Shown here piece after piece: positions 1 to 21,980 of a stretch of 64,000 bases of DNA; the stretch's first letter is position 1; each line of letters opens with the position of its first letter. A model generated the notes under the pieces. It did not search any database. It saw only the letters and a program-made list of their open reading frames with translations, and had not been told where the DNA came from. Source of the DNA: Chitinophaga sp. GbtcB8 (lineage in GTDB: Bacteria > Bacteroidota > Bacteroidia > Chitinophagales > Chitinophagaceae). The stretch is from the NCBI RefSeq assembly GCF_019091455.1, contig NZ_JAGXJN010000006.1:168487-232486 (forward strand), read 5' to 3'. The position numbers were made by a program, and so were the translations under genes.

Positions 1-1
1 G

Positions 2-13354
<13,353 letters not shown>

Positions 13355-13394
13355 AAGACAACAATATCATCTGCGGATCTAAAAAGTGTTAAAG

Positions 13395-14387
13395 ATGCAA
13401 ACAGTAATCAGAGCAGGAATAATTGTCTTGCTGTTAAACATAGGATTAAGCGTAAATGCGCAACAGAACATACAGTTCAGCCAGTACGTCTTTAACGGCT
13501 TAAGTATAAACCCTGCTTATGCCGGATATAAGGAAGACCTGTATGTGAATGCCGTGTACCGTCATCAGTGGGCCGGCTTTCCCGGCGCGCCGCGTACCGG
13601 TGGCGTATCTATAGATGGTATTACAGGTGAAAAGGTAGGGCTTGGGCTACAAATGTTATTTGACAAGCTGGGGCCGCAGGAAGCGCTGTCCTTATATGGC
13701 TCTTACTCATACCGCATACCATTGGACGATGAGGGCACACGGCGTTTATGTTTTGGTATAGGCGGCGGCGTTACCCAGTATTCCATAGATGGCAATGCCC
13801 TGCGGTATACCGACAATGACGATGTAGCCTTACCACTGGGTAAAAAGAGCGTTTGGGTGCCGGATGCCCGTTTCGGGATCTACTATTACACACCGCGGTT
13901 TTATGCCGGGGCTTCTGTTATGGACCTGTTTTCGCTGTATACAGATGCCTCCCGCTATTCCTGGAAAGGGAACAATTATTCCACCATCCGGAAAACGCAG
14001 CACCTGTATGTTACTACCGGAGCCATGTTCCCCTTATCGGAATACCTGCAGCTAAAACCATCCATACTAATAAAAGAAGACTTTAAGGGGCCAACAAATG
14101 TAGATGTGAATGCATTTCTTTTGATCAATGAAATACTATGGATAGGCGCCTCTTACCGCACCGGCGTAAAATTGTGGAATAAAAATAACCTGCCGGGTGA
14201 TCTGAACCAGCTGGATGCTGCCAGTGCAATGGTGGAATATTATGTTTCAGAGAAGCTGCGCATCGGTTATTCCTATGACCTGAACGTGAATAAAATGGCA
14301 GGTTACCAGGGCGGCTCCCATGAAATATCCCTCGGTTTTTTATTCCCTTCCAAAAAATATACTGTGCAGAACCCCCGATATTTTTAA
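13395..14387 (+). CDS. PorP/SprF family type IX secretion outer-membrane protein
   Basis: The predicted product has about 330 residues with a signal peptide ending near VNAQQ and the family opening IQFSQYVFNGLSINPAYAG, followed by RHQWAGFPGAPRT. The rest is a run of beta strands ending in an aromatic residue, as expected for an outer-membrane barrel. PorP/SprF proteins help secrete or anchor type B T9SS cargo, and a gene of this family commonly follows its giant adhesin, as sprF follows sprB in Flavobacterium. Here it starts about 40 bp after the adhesin stop, so an operon is likely. The ATG at 13395 is preferred; a GTG three codons earlier (13386) is also in frame. A link to this adhesin in particular is inferred from position. 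Confidence 0.9.
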   Translation: MQTVIRAGIIVLLLNIGLSVNAQQNIQFSQYVFNGLSINPAYAGYKEDLYVNAVYRHQWAGFPGAPRTGGVSIDGITGEKVGLGLQMLFDKLGPQEALSLYGSYSYRIPLDDEGTRRLCFGIGGGVTQYSIDGNALRYTDNDDVALPLGKKSVWVPDARFGIYYYTPRFYAGASVMDLFSLYTDASRYSWKGNNYSTIRKTQHLYVTTGAMFPLSEYLQLKPSILIKEDFKGPTNVDVNAFLLINEILWIGASYRTGVKLWNKNNLPGDLNQLDAASAMVEYYVSEKLRIGYSYDLNVNKMAGYQGGSHEISLGFLFPSKKYTVQNPRYF

Positions 14388-14405
14388 ACACCTTACTTAC
14401 GTTCT

Positions 14406-16229
14406 ATGATACGTTGCAGTTTAACATTAGCCCTGGTAATGATACTTAGCGCCAGGCTGTATAGCCAGGAACAGAAAAGCGTATTGCGGTCGGCAAATGA
14501 AGCATATGCCCGGGAGGAATATGCGGTGGCAGGTGCGCTTTATAAGCGGCTGGCACGTAGCAAGGGAGATAAAATGCCGGTTGACCAGTGGATGAGAATG
14601 GCCCGCTGTTACCAGGAGATAGGTGATTTTAAGGAAGCAGCTGATTTTTACCAGCATATCATAAGCCGGCCGGACCATCCTTCCTCCGCATATTTTGCAT
14701 ATGGGGAAGCCCTGCGGCAGCTGGAACAGTATGATTCAGCCAGGCAGCAATATACCCAGTTCACCACCGGCAATACAGACAGCCTGCAGCTGAAGGCAGT
14801 GGCATTGCAAAGCTGCGACAGCGCTGCCATATGGGCCAGGCATCCTGCTTCCGTACAGCTGAAGGCGTTAAAGGAGCTGAATACATCCGGCTCCGACCTG
14901 GTAAGCGGTGTGGTACAACGGGGTTTGCTGTTAATGTCAAACGGTTACCGTTCACTGGGGCTGAACGGTGGGGCAGAGGCGCACCCGGCAACGGATAAAC
15001 GTACGGAACAACCTTATTATAAAGCATACATTTATAAACAGTATTCGCAGGGTAACGCTAATATGTTCCTGGAAGAGCTGGTACCTGCACTTTTAGGGAA
15101 GGCCGACTATCATATAGGGCCGGTTTGCCTTAACAGAACAGAAGACACCCTGTATGCCACTATCAATATACAGGGGAAAGATATACCCTACACCGGCAAA
15201 GGCCCTGTTAATGGTATCAGGCGCCTGCAGATCTTCCAGTCCGTAAAAAAAGACGGGAAATGGACACCATTGGTGATGCTGCCGGGTTTGAACGTAGCCG
15301 GCTATTCATCCAGCCATGCAGTGCTGAACAGCAACGGAAGTATCTTATACTTTGTATCAGACCGGCCGGGAGGGTATGGACAAACAGATCTCTGGTACTG
15401 CGAAAAGCAGGCAGATGGCAGCTGGGGCCAGCCGGTTAACTGCGGGGACAAGGTAAATACCGTAGCCGCAGAAATTTTTCCCACGGTTAATGAAGAAGGT
15501 ATCCTGTATTTTTCCAGCAAGGGATACGCCGGTTTTGGAGGATATGATATCTATCGCGTAAAAGGCAGTAAAGCCAGCTGGGAAGTGCCGGTGAACATGA
15601 AAGCCCCGTTCAATTCCGGCGCCGATGATATAGGGCTTATACTAAAGCAAAATAATTATGAAGGGTACCTGGCATCCAATAAACCAGGCGGTATGGGCCG
15701 TGATGATATTTATTATTTCGCTGACCCCAATTACATTAACCGCGTTAATGGGAACCCTTCTCCGTATGATGAGCATAAAATCCCGGGTAATAATAATGTG
15801 CCCGGAACGGCTACCCCCGGCGGGCAGCCTGCACCGGTTATAAGAAAACATACCGCGGAAGAAGAAGAGGATAAGCGTCAGCTGGAACAGCTGAAGTTCT
15901 ACTATGATTATAACAGCGCGTCCCTGCTCACGGAATCACGAAAGGTATTGGACCTGGTGGCCGGCGTGCTGAAACGGAACCCTGGCTGGAAGATGGTGAT
16001 CGCCTCTTTTGCAGACAGCCGTGGCCCTGATCAGTATAACACGGATCTGTCGGCCTTACGTTGTTATGCAGTAATAGACTATCTCGTTAGCAAAGGTATT
16101 GATCCTAAGCGGCTGTATTATACCAATAAAGGTGAGCAGGATCCTGTGAACAAGTGTAAGGATGAGGTGCCCTGCTCGGAAGAGGAATATAAGCAGAACC
16201 GGCGTTCAGAGCTGAAAGTTAGCTGGTAA
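14406..16229 (+). CDS. OmpA-family protein with TPR and PD40-type repeats
   Basis: A 607-residue exported protein with a signal peptide (cleavage near LYSQEQ). Residues about 24-135 look like TPR helices (YAREEYAVAGALYKRLA, ARCYQEIGDFKEAADFY). Residues about 270-440 hold PD40/WD40-like blades (YFVSDRPGGYGQTDLWY, YFSSKGYAGFGGYDIY, YLASNKPGGMGRDDIYYF). Residues about 490-607 form an OmpA peptidoglycan-binding domain with FYYDYNSASL and the NRRSEL ending. This TPR-PD40-OmpA build is common beside porP/sprF genes in Bacteroidota and probably anchors the secretion or adhesion complex to peptidoglycan. It starts 18 bp after the upstream stop and is followed by a terminator, so it is likely the last gene of the adhesin operon. 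Confidence 0.9.
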   Translation: MIRCSLTLALVMILSARLYSQEQKSVLRSANEAYAREEYAVAGALYKRLARSKGDKMPVDQWMRMARCYQEIGDFKEAADFYQHIISRPDHPSSAYFAYGEALRQLEQYDSARQQYTQFTTGNTDSLQLKAVALQSCDSAAIWARHPASVQLKALKELNTSGSDLVSGVVQRGLLLMSNGYRSLGLNGGAEAHPATDKRTEQPYYKAYIYKQYSQGNANMFLEELVPALLGKADYHIGPVCLNRTEDTLYATINIQGKDIPYTGKGPVNGIRRLQIFQSVKKDGKWTPLVMLPGLNVAGYSSSHAVLNSNGSILYFVSDRPGGYGQTDLWYCEKQADGSWGQPVNCGDKVNTVAAEIFPTVNEEGILYFSSKGYAGFGGYDIYRVKGSKASWEVPVNMKAPFNSGADDIGLILKQNNYEGYLASNKPGGMGRDDIYYFADPNYINRVNGNPSPYDEHKIPGNNNVPGTATPGGQPAPVIRKHTAEEEEDKRQLEQLKFYYDYNSASLLTESRKVLDLVAGVLKRNPGWKMVIASFADSRGPDQYNTDLSALRCYAVIDYLVSKGIDPKRLYYTNKGEQDPVNKCKDEVPCSEEEYKQNRRSELKVSW

Positions 16230-16240
16230 AAATAACAGGA

Positions 16241-16264
16241 AGCCGCCTCAGGGCGGCTTTGTTG
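16241..16264 (+). terminator. Rho-independent terminator of the adhesin operon
   Basis: A perfect 7-bp stem (AGCCGCC with GGCGGCT) around a 4-base loop is followed by TTGTTGTT. It begins 12 bp after the stop codon of the OmpA-like gene. Confidence 0.8.
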
Positions 16265-16355
16265 TTAGCAGTATCTTTATTAGTGAATATCTTTTGATGT
16301 TAAAGTTGAGAACTGTCGTGAATAGACAAACCTTTTCAAAAAACGGTCAAAGCAA

Positions 16356-16745
16356 TTAAAATACGGAGACCGGCTCATTAACCGGGGTAACTGTTTCCCG
16401 CATATGCCCCATAAAAGCATAAAAACTTTTTGTATCCCATTGGTCCAAAGCAGGTACCCAAATGGAATAATCCGGCTTAACTTTTTTTATAATCTCTGAG
16501 GCGGTCCCTACATTAAGTGTAAACCCCTTTTTGGAGAATGCTACTATACCTGGAATTAATTTGCCCGTAATTAAGCCATCGGCATTCCTGAAATACTCGT
16601 CAAATAATTTTCCAACCCAGGCCCCATCCAGGGAATACACCCCGTTCCCCAAAACTATACCCAGGGGCTGAAAAGTGCTGACGTGAAAAATAACCTTACT
16701 ATCTATAAAGGCTACGGCTTTTCCTGTTTTATCAGAGATGTACAT
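16356..16745 (-). CDS. Small protein resembling the 4-fold beta flower family
   Basis: A 129-residue protein with no signal peptide or membrane segment. Its N-terminal half has short repeated beta units (DKTGKAVAFID, QPLGIVLGNGVYSLDG, AWVGKLFDEYFRNADG), the pattern seen in proteins called 4-fold beta flower. The C-terminal half (about 75-129) has no recognised motif. The role is unknown. The gene stands alone on the minus strand, converging on the OmpA-like gene. A plausible promoter lies upstream (16795-16829). The family call is a pattern match only, and a hypothetical protein is the alternative. Confidence 0.6.
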   Translation of the reverse strand: MYISDKTGKAVAFIDSKVIFHVSTFQPLGIVLGNGVYSLDGAWVGKLFDEYFRNADGLITGKLIPGIVAFSKKGFTLNVGTASEIIKKVKPDYSIWVPALDQWDTKSFYAFMGHMRETVTPVNEPVSVF

Positions 16746-16794
16746 AATGAGACGTTTATATATGCAATAAAAACATCAATTCCTATCTTGACGG

Positions 16795-16829
16795 CAATAT
16801 TACTGTTGGGAATAATGGTGGCTCAAAAA
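16795..16829 (-). promoter_or_regulatory. Candidate Bacteroidota promoter for the beta-flower gene
   Basis: On the minus strand TTTTTG (complement of 16824-16829) is followed after 21 bp by TAATATTG (complement of 16795-16802). This resembles the -33 TTTG and -7 TAnnTTTG consensus with one mismatch and lies 50-84 bp upstream of the ATG. Confidence 0.4.
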
Positions 16830-16947
16830 TAACACTCTGTTTATAATATCTATGTTAAGAATTGTTCACATTCGATGCACATTCGGTCTATTGCTGTATG
16901 CGGCGTATGTAATTGTAATTGGATGTTACGCTTTCTTTTATTTAGCC

Positions 16948-18003
16948 TCAATTATTTATTTTCTGTAAGGTTATTGTCATTGAATCATTCCCCATCATTC
17001 CGGTCAGCATTAAATTGCCGGCAGCATTAACCGGCGACATTGCAGCTGTAAAGACGGGTTTACCCGCCGGAGCACGCCACTTTACTTCCAGGTGACCGTT
17101 CGCTTTTTTATAAACACCATACCATCTTCTTTGCAGGTTGTTATATTCAAATACACATCCATTTTTACTATCAAAGTATACGAGAGTAAGTATGCTGTCT
17201 GCGCAGCTGGTACGGCTAAGAACCCGCTGATCTACCTTTATTTGTTCCACTTCATACTTTCCCCTGAGGAGTGGATCTTTATCAGGAGTGCCACGCATAG
17301 CAATTAACAGCAGGGGGATATAAATGATAGAAAGACGCACCGCTATTTTTAAATATTTGGAAAAATGCAGCGTGGGCAGCTGATCTTTTGCTGCAAAGAA
17401 GAACTCCTTTAACCGGTTAAATTCTATGAACAGGAAATACAAAGTGCCGGAGATCATGATGGAGGCGTGAACAACTACGCTGGCGCCGATCTGGTAAAAA
17501 ATATCCATCAGTAAAATGTTTGCCAGCACGGGCAACAGTATAAAAACACCCGCCAGTCTTGTTCTGCGGAACAGGAGTAACATTGCTCCGGTTAGCTGGC
17601 ATCCGGCAATAATACAGCCAAAGGGATAAGAGTAGCTGAAAAAGGCCCAGAATAGCTCCTGTGATGAAAAGCTGCTGTAAGGGAGGTCTAGCTTGCTCAG
17701 TGGCATAACAAACTGCAGATGAAAAAGTTTTTCCCATCCAAAGGTAGCCAGGTCAAAGGCCACGCCATAACGTAAAAGGCCTTGCCAGAAAGCCAGGGTA
17801 GCCGGTTGATTGGTTTTCCGGATCTGCCATATCACCGCGTAAATAATCGCAGCAGCCAGCAGCAGAAAAGGCACGATACCGATCATCCTTACCGGGATCC
17901 ATGCCCGCAGGAATGTAAAGCTTATGCGTAAGGTGGAAGCGCCGATTACCAATCCTGCCAGTGCGCAGGTAATGAGTTTCTTGAAGAAGGAGATCTGCTG
18001 CAT
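16948..18003 (-). CDS. DoxX-like polytopic membrane protein with soluble tail
   Basis: A 351-residue protein. Residues about 1-235 contain roughly seven hydrophobic segments, with a central part (RYGVAFDLATFGWEKLFHLQF, then ELFWAFFSYSYPFGCIIAG and VFILLPVLANILLMDIFY) resembling DoxX-type quinone-linked or redox membrane proteins. Residues about 245-351 are predicted to be a beta-rich soluble domain (LVYFDSKNGCVFEYNN, WRAPAGKPVFTA). The gene is monocistronic by spacing. A perfect 17-bp palindrome sits 19-35 bp upstream of its ATG. The function is not established, and an uncharacterised membrane protein is the safe reading. Confidence 0.6.
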   Translation of the reverse strand: MQQISFFKKLITCALAGLVIGASTLRISFTFLRAWIPVRMIGIVPFLLLAAAIIYAVIWQIRKTNQPATLAFWQGLLRYGVAFDLATFGWEKLFHLQFVMPLSKLDLPYSSFSSQELFWAFFSYSYPFGCIIAGCQLTGAMLLLFRRTRLAGVFILLPVLANILLMDIFYQIGASVVVHASIMISGTLYFLFIEFNRLKEFFFAAKDQLPTLHFSKYLKIAVRLSIIYIPLLLIAMRGTPDKDPLLRGKYEVEQIKVDQRVLSRTSCADSILTLVYFDSKNGCVFEYNNLQRRWYGVYKKANGHLEVKWRAPAGKPVFTAAMSPVNAAGNLMLTGMMGNDSMTITLQKINN

Positions 18004-18021
18004 ACAATATAAAGCGGGTTA

Positions 18022-18038
18022 CTAAATATAATATTTAG
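18022..18038. promoter_or_regulatory. 17-bp palindrome upstream of the DoxX-like gene
   Basis: CTAAATAT, a single central A, then ATATTTAG form a perfect inverted repeat 19-35 bp upstream of the minus-strand start at 18003, where a promoter core or operator would lie. Read on the minus strand it contains TATATTTA, one mismatch from TAnnTTTG. Confidence 0.4.
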
Positions 18039-18145
18039 AAGGAGATGCAGGAGAAAAGATTTTCCATAATGCTTCTTTCCGGGGTGATTTTACTTTCAGG
18101 TGGAGGAATGCGCATGGTGCGGCGCCTGATACCAATACTAAGCAG

Positions 18146-18174
18146 GAGGGAGGCGTTAAACCTCCCTCTTTTTT
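18146..18174 (+). terminator. Terminator-like hairpin with T-run on the plus strand
   Basis: GAGGGAGG and CCTCCCTC form an 8-bp stem around a 7-base loop, followed by TTTTTT. The T-run is on the plus strand, but both flanking genes are on the minus strand and the run touches the stop codon of the helicase gene. For the helicase it gives a stable 3' hairpin without a U-tract. For a plus-strand transcript it would be a full terminator. Confidence 0.5.
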
Positions 18175-19504
18175 ATTTCTTTTTAGCGCCCCGTGTTTTA
18201 GGTTTGCCATATTTCTTCATCATTTTCTCCGAGTGCCGGACCTTTACATTTACCTTTTTGTTCTTCGCTGATTTCTCGTGGAAGGCAGCTCCGGCATCAT
18301 CGCGCTTGCGTTCTTTTAACACGATGTTTGGTACAATAAATTCCGGTTCTTCCTCCTTTGTATGTTTATCCGAGATCTCCAGGTGCTCAGGTAAAGGCAG
18401 CTCGGGGATCTTATAATTCATCAGGGCCTCTGCTTTTTCACGCAGCGGCTGCTCCTGTGCTGAAATGAAGCTAAGCGCTATTCCCTTTTTATCTAAGCGG
18501 CCGGTACGGCCAATACGGTGAATATAACTTTCCGGCAGCTCCGGCATATCAAAGTTGATCACATGTGATACTTCGGAAATATCCAGCCCGCGTGCAATAA
18601 TATCTGTAGCGATCAGCACCCTGTAATTACCTTCCTGGAATTGTTCTATGGAGTTGAACCGGTAATTCTGTTCCTTGTTGGAATGGATCACACCTATCTT
18701 ATCCGGAAACTTTGCGGCCAATGGCTCATACAGCTCATCCGCCAGTTTTTTTGTAGATACAAATACCAGCACTTTCGTCATATCCCCCTGCTCGCGGATC
18801 AATAGTTCCAGCAGGTTTACTTTTGTATAGAAGTTGGGAACGATGTAGGCATGCTGGCTGATATTCGTTAAAGGGCTTCCGGCAGGCGCAGCTTCAATCG
18901 TAACAGGACTATTAAAGAAAGTATCCATTAGCGCCTCCACCTCCGGCGTGATGGTGGCTGAAAAAAGGAGGTTTTGTCTTTTTGCGGGCAGCAGATCCAG
19001 GATCTTCACCAATTGAGCACGAAAGCCGAGGTTCAGCATTTCATCCATCTCATCTATCACCAGCTGTTTAATGGCTTTCAATTTTAATGTGCCGCTCAGC
19101 ACAATGTCCACCAGTCTGCCCGGCGTAGCTACCACCACATCCAGCTTACCCGCTGCTGTAGCCATTTGTGGGTTCATATTCACTCCCCCATAGAAGCCGG
19201 CTACTGCTACGCTCATGTAACCCGTAAGCCTTTTAACAGATTCCTCCACCTGCAGCACCAGCTCCCGGGTAGGCACAACGATCAGGATCTGCGGAAACCT
19301 GTCTTTGGTGAAAGACCACATGCGCAGGCAGGGCAGGAGGTAAGCGAACGTTTTACCGGTACCTGTTTGGGCAATGCCACACACATCCCGGCCTGACATT
19401 GTTACGGAAAATACCCTGCTTTGAATAGTGGTAGGCGTTGTGAAATTAAGATCCTTCAGCGCTGCCAGTAAAGGTTTATTCAGATTTAAATCCTCAAAAG
19501 TCAT
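18173..19504 (-). CDS. DEAD-box ATP-dependent RNA helicase (RhlE-like)
   Basis: A 443-residue cytosolic helicase that likely unwinds structured RNA in ribosome assembly, decay or cold response. Visible motifs are the Q-motif region (TFEDLNLN to TIQ, residues 2-28), Walker A AQTGTGKT (45-52), PTREL (78-82), TPGRL (127-131), motif II as DEMD (151-154) instead of DEAD, SAT (182-184), and HRIGRTGR in the second RecA domain. The C-terminal 60 residues are very lysine/arginine rich (ending KPKTRGAKKK) and probably bind RNA. A TACTTTTG element 24-31 bp upstream suggests its own promoter. The A-to-M change in motif II keeps the catalytic Asp and Glu. Confidence 0.93.
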   Translation of the reverse strand: MTFEDLNLNKPLLAALKDLNFTTPTTIQSRVFSVTMSGRDVCGIAQTGTGKTFAYLLPCLRMWSFTKDRFPQILIVVPTRELVLQVEESVKRLTGYMSVAVAGFYGGVNMNPQMATAAGKLDVVVATPGRLVDIVLSGTLKLKAIKQLVIDEMDEMLNLGFRAQLVKILDLLPAKRQNLLFSATITPEVEALMDTFFNSPVTIEAAPAGSPLTNISQHAYIVPNFYTKVNLLELLIREQGDMTKVLVFVSTKKLADELYEPLAAKFPDKIGVIHSNKEQNYRFNSIEQFQEGNYRVLIATDIIARGLDISEVSHVINFDMPELPESYIHRIGRTGRLDKKGIALSFISAQEQPLREKAEALMNYKIPELPLPEHLEISDKHTKEEEPEFIVPNIVLKERKRDDAGAAFHEKSAKNKKVNVKVRHSEKMMKKYGKPKTRGAKKK

Positions 19505-19527
19505 ATGTGCCAGTAAAAAATGAACTA

Positions 19528-19535
19528 CAAAAGTA
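19528..19535 (-). promoter_or_regulatory. -7 promoter element of the helicase gene
   Basis: The minus strand reads TACTTTTG, an exact match to TAnnTTTG, 24-31 bp upstream of the ATG. A weak -33 element (TTTCG) lies about 20 bp further upstream. Confidence 0.5.
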
Positions 19536-19637
19536 GCGTTATTCCGGGGTTAGGCGAAATTCATATTAATTCTTCAGGCAGTGGATAGAAAAAGTGCCCC
19601 CAAAAATGATACACTTTGAGGGCACTGTAAAGTAAGA

Positions 19638-20528
19638 TTAATATAACCTGTAAAACAGTGTTTTACCATTACCGGTGCCGGTGCTGCCGGTAATAGTAAT
19701 ATGACCGGTATTCCCGTTTCCATCATAACCGGAGGCCATGTTATAGCTCGATGTGCAGTTGGTTACCGTATGCGGCACATTTTGGCCGGAGCTGCCCAGT
19801 TTAAAACCATTGCCATCCCCATTGCCGCCATATCCGTTGTTGGTGGCAGTACAATTAGTGATGGTAACGGTAGCAGGCTGTCCGTACAGGTCCCAGCCAT
19901 CATCTGAATTGTGGTTGGCAGTGCAGTGGTCAAACTTGTTTCCTGCACCGGCTGATAATTTGCAGGCAAAACCATCGGCATTTTCACCACCGTTCTGCGT
20001 ATCATAATTGTCATTGGATTTGCAGTAGCTCACGTTATTGTGATGCGACTGGTTGTAGATCTGCAAACCGGAATCGTGATTGCCGGAAGTGGTAATGTTA
20101 TAAACATAGTTATAACCGCCATACTGGAATACCAGCCCGCAATCAGGAGCATTCTTAATAGTCATGTTAGTAATGTTCCAGTAGCTCCCGTTACACTTTA
20201 CACCCCAGCCGGATGAGATGCCGGAACAATCCAGCGTGCCGCCGGTGAAATTGATCTTGGAGCTGGAAGTACCGCTGTTGAGCAGCTGTAAGGTACTGGT
20301 AAGTTTAATAGTGCCGCTGACAGTAATGATGTCGCCTGGCTGTGCTGCTTTTATAGCAGCTTTCAGGGCTGTTTCTGTTGTTACGGTTACGCTGGTGGCA
20401 GCTGCAGTAACAAGTGTAGCAGCAGATGAAGCCAGCTTTTCGTCAGCAGTGCCAGGGGTTACGCCATTGTTCTTTTGACAGCTGGCAAATGCAATGCACA
20501 GCAAAGTAATAAGGGTTCCATTTTTCAT
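19638..20528 (-). CDS. PL9-family pectate lyase lipoprotein
   Basis: A 296-residue protein that probably cleaves polygalacturonate by beta-elimination. The N-terminus is a lipoprotein signal (LLCIAFASC, lipidated Cys17), so it is likely membrane-anchored, perhaps on the cell surface. After a spacer, residues about 45-296 form a right-handed beta-helix with many Asn- and Gly-rich turns. Asp185 (ENADGF), then Asp209, Asp210 and Asp213 (NSDDGWD) have the spacing of the calcium ligands of PL9 enzymes, and Lys243 (NGFKLG) fits the catalytic base. It is somewhat short for the family but the active-site core is present. A 24-bp inverted repeat lies about 100 bp upstream (20625-20648). It follows the sugar-acid operon after a 149-bp gap, so it may have its own promoter. 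Confidence 0.87.
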   Translation of the reverse strand: MKNGTLITLLCIAFASCQKNNGVTPGTADEKLASSAATLVTAAATSVTVTTETALKAAIKAAQPGDIITVSGTIKLTSTLQLLNSGTSSSKINFTGGTLDCSGISSGWGVKCNGSYWNITNMTIKNAPDCGLVFQYGGYNYVYNITTSGNHDSGLQIYNQSHHNNVSYCKSNDNYDTQNGGENADGFACKLSAGAGNKFDHCTANHNSDDGWDLYGQPATVTITNCTATNNGYGGNGDGNGFKLGSSGQNVPHTVTNCTSSYNMASGYDGNGNTGHITITGSTGTGNGKTLFYRLY

Positions 20529-20624
20529 AACAGTGGGTTTTAATTATTAGGAGATAGTAATTAGGGTATGCTGAAATTCAGCAATTAATTGATAAGTTGA
20601 TTACCACTGCGTTGTTTTATTTAC

Positions 20625-20648
20625 GCAATCGTTATCGGCAACGATTGC
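20625..20648. promoter_or_regulatory. Inverted repeat, LacI-type operator candidate
   Basis: GCAATCGTT and AACGATTGC are perfect 9-bp arms around a 6-bp spacer with a central CG. The element lies between the dehydratase stop and the pectate lyase start, 97 bp upstream of the lyase ATG. Size and symmetry resemble LacI/GalR-family operators, but no LacI-family gene is in the window. Confidence 0.5.
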
Positions 20649-20677
20649 ACGTAGGATCCCGTTATGTTATTTGCTGC

Positions 20678-21958
20678 TTACTCAAAAAATGGCACCCCTG
20701 GTATCGCATATTTTTTCATGCCGGCTTCATTGATCTCCACGCCAATGCCGGGTTTATCCGATACCGTTATAAAACTGTCTTTCACCCATTCACCATCATA
20801 GGTAACTATTTCTTTAAACATGGGCTGTGTATGAAAATAGGATTGCCATTCCATGATCATGAAATTAGGTACGGCTGCGCAAACATGCGCACAGGCCATA
20901 GCGCCCAGGAAAGAGGCTACCATGTGAGGCGCAAAAGGTACATAGTATAAATTAGCCAGGTTGGCAATACGTTGTCCTTCTCCCAGTCCGCCGCATTTTT
21001 GCAGATCCGGCATTACAATATCTACTGCGCCTGTTTCAAGCATTCTCCGGAAACCATAGGCCAGGTAGTGGTTTTCGCCGGCGCAGATGGGAGTGCTCGT
21101 TGATTCCGTGATGAGCTTATACGCTTCTACATTCTCCGCTGGTATCGGTTCTTCCAGCCACATCAGGTTCAGGGGCTCCAGCCTTTTCGCAATGGCTTGT
21201 GCGGTTACGGCATCGTAGCGCCCGTGCATATCGGCGCAAATATCGATCTCAGGGCCTACGGCCTGGCGGGCGGCGCTCAGCTGATCGTACATGCGTTGCA
21301 GTTCGGCAGGGCTGGCCGTCCAGTTATAACGATCGTATTTGTTAGGATCGTTGGCCTGGTCCAGGTCGAACTTAATAGCATTGAAGCCCATTTTTTTTGC
21401 TTTCGTAGCTGCTTCGGCAAAATCAGCCGGTTTGGGCAGGTGCTGCTGGTACAGAGCAGTATCGCAATATACACGTATCTTATCCCGGAACTTGCCGCCC
21501 AGCAGCTGGTACACGGGCAATTGCAGGGCCTTGCCGGCCAGGTCCCACAAGGCTGCTTCTATGGCTGATAATACAGCTACATACATGCCTGACTGTGCGC
21601 CCTGGAAGAAACCCGATTTGCGGATGTCTTCAAACAGGCGGTGCACATTCAAAGGATCCTGCCCTTTGATGCGCTCACCGAAATTCTTTACCAGGTAATA
21701 GGTACCGGGAATGGCGTCCACGCCTTCGCCACATCCCCATATACCCTGGTCGGTATATATTTTTACAAACAGGCTGCCCCTGATGTAACCGCATTTCACT
21801 TCGGTGATCTTTAGTTTGGAAGGAGCGGAAGCTTTGGGAGTACGGTTCAGGGCTTGTTCATATCCCTGTCCAAAGGCGGGTAAAGCGGCCAGGGGCGCCA
21901 TAGCGGCTGCGATGGCAGCCTTGGTTATAAAGGATCTGCGTGATGTTGGATTGGTCAT
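20678..21958 (-). CDS. Exported enolase-superfamily sugar-acid dehydratase
   Basis: A 426-residue member of the mandelate racemase/muconate lactonizing group, closest in motifs to galactonate-type dehydratases, which convert an aldonate into a 2-keto-3-deoxy acid. The N-terminus is a Tat-type signal (SRRSFITKAAIAAAMAP, cleavage near residue 30). The capping domain spans about 48-165 and the barrel follows. Lys197 (IKFD), Asp243 and His245 (ADMHGR), Glu269/270 (WLEEP), Glu295 (AGEN) and His345 (APH) fit the metal ligands and acid/base positions. It is the last gene of a tight minus-strand set with an RraA-like protein, a kinase and an AraC regulator. The exact substrate cannot be read from sequence. 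Export of such an enzyme is unusual. Confidence 0.85.
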   Translation of the reverse strand: MTNPTSRRSFITKAAIAAAMAPLAALPAFGQGYEQALNRTPKASAPSKLKITEVKCGYIRGSLFVKIYTDQGIWGCGEGVDAIPGTYYLVKNFGERIKGQDPLNVHRLFEDIRKSGFFQGAQSGMYVAVLSAIEAALWDLAGKALQLPVYQLLGGKFRDKIRVYCDTALYQQHLPKPADFAEAATKAKKMGFNAIKFDLDQANDPNKYDRYNWTASPAELQRMYDQLSAARQAVGPEIDICADMHGRYDAVTAQAIAKRLEPLNLMWLEEPIPAENVEAYKLITESTSTPICAGENHYLAYGFRRMLETGAVDIVMPDLQKCGGLGEGQRIANLANLYYVPFAPHMVASFLGAMACAHVCAAVPNFMIMEWQSYFHTQPMFKEIVTYDGEWVKDSFITVSDKPGIGVEINEAGMKKYAIPGVPFFE

Positions 21959-21980
21959 TATAATTCGTTTTTTTTAAGGT

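Noticed and set aside
18045..18416. Plus-strand frame of 123 codons across the helicase 3' end
   Set aside because: It runs through a terminator hairpin and is antisense to the helicase; its AGGAG-like site is too close to the ATG.
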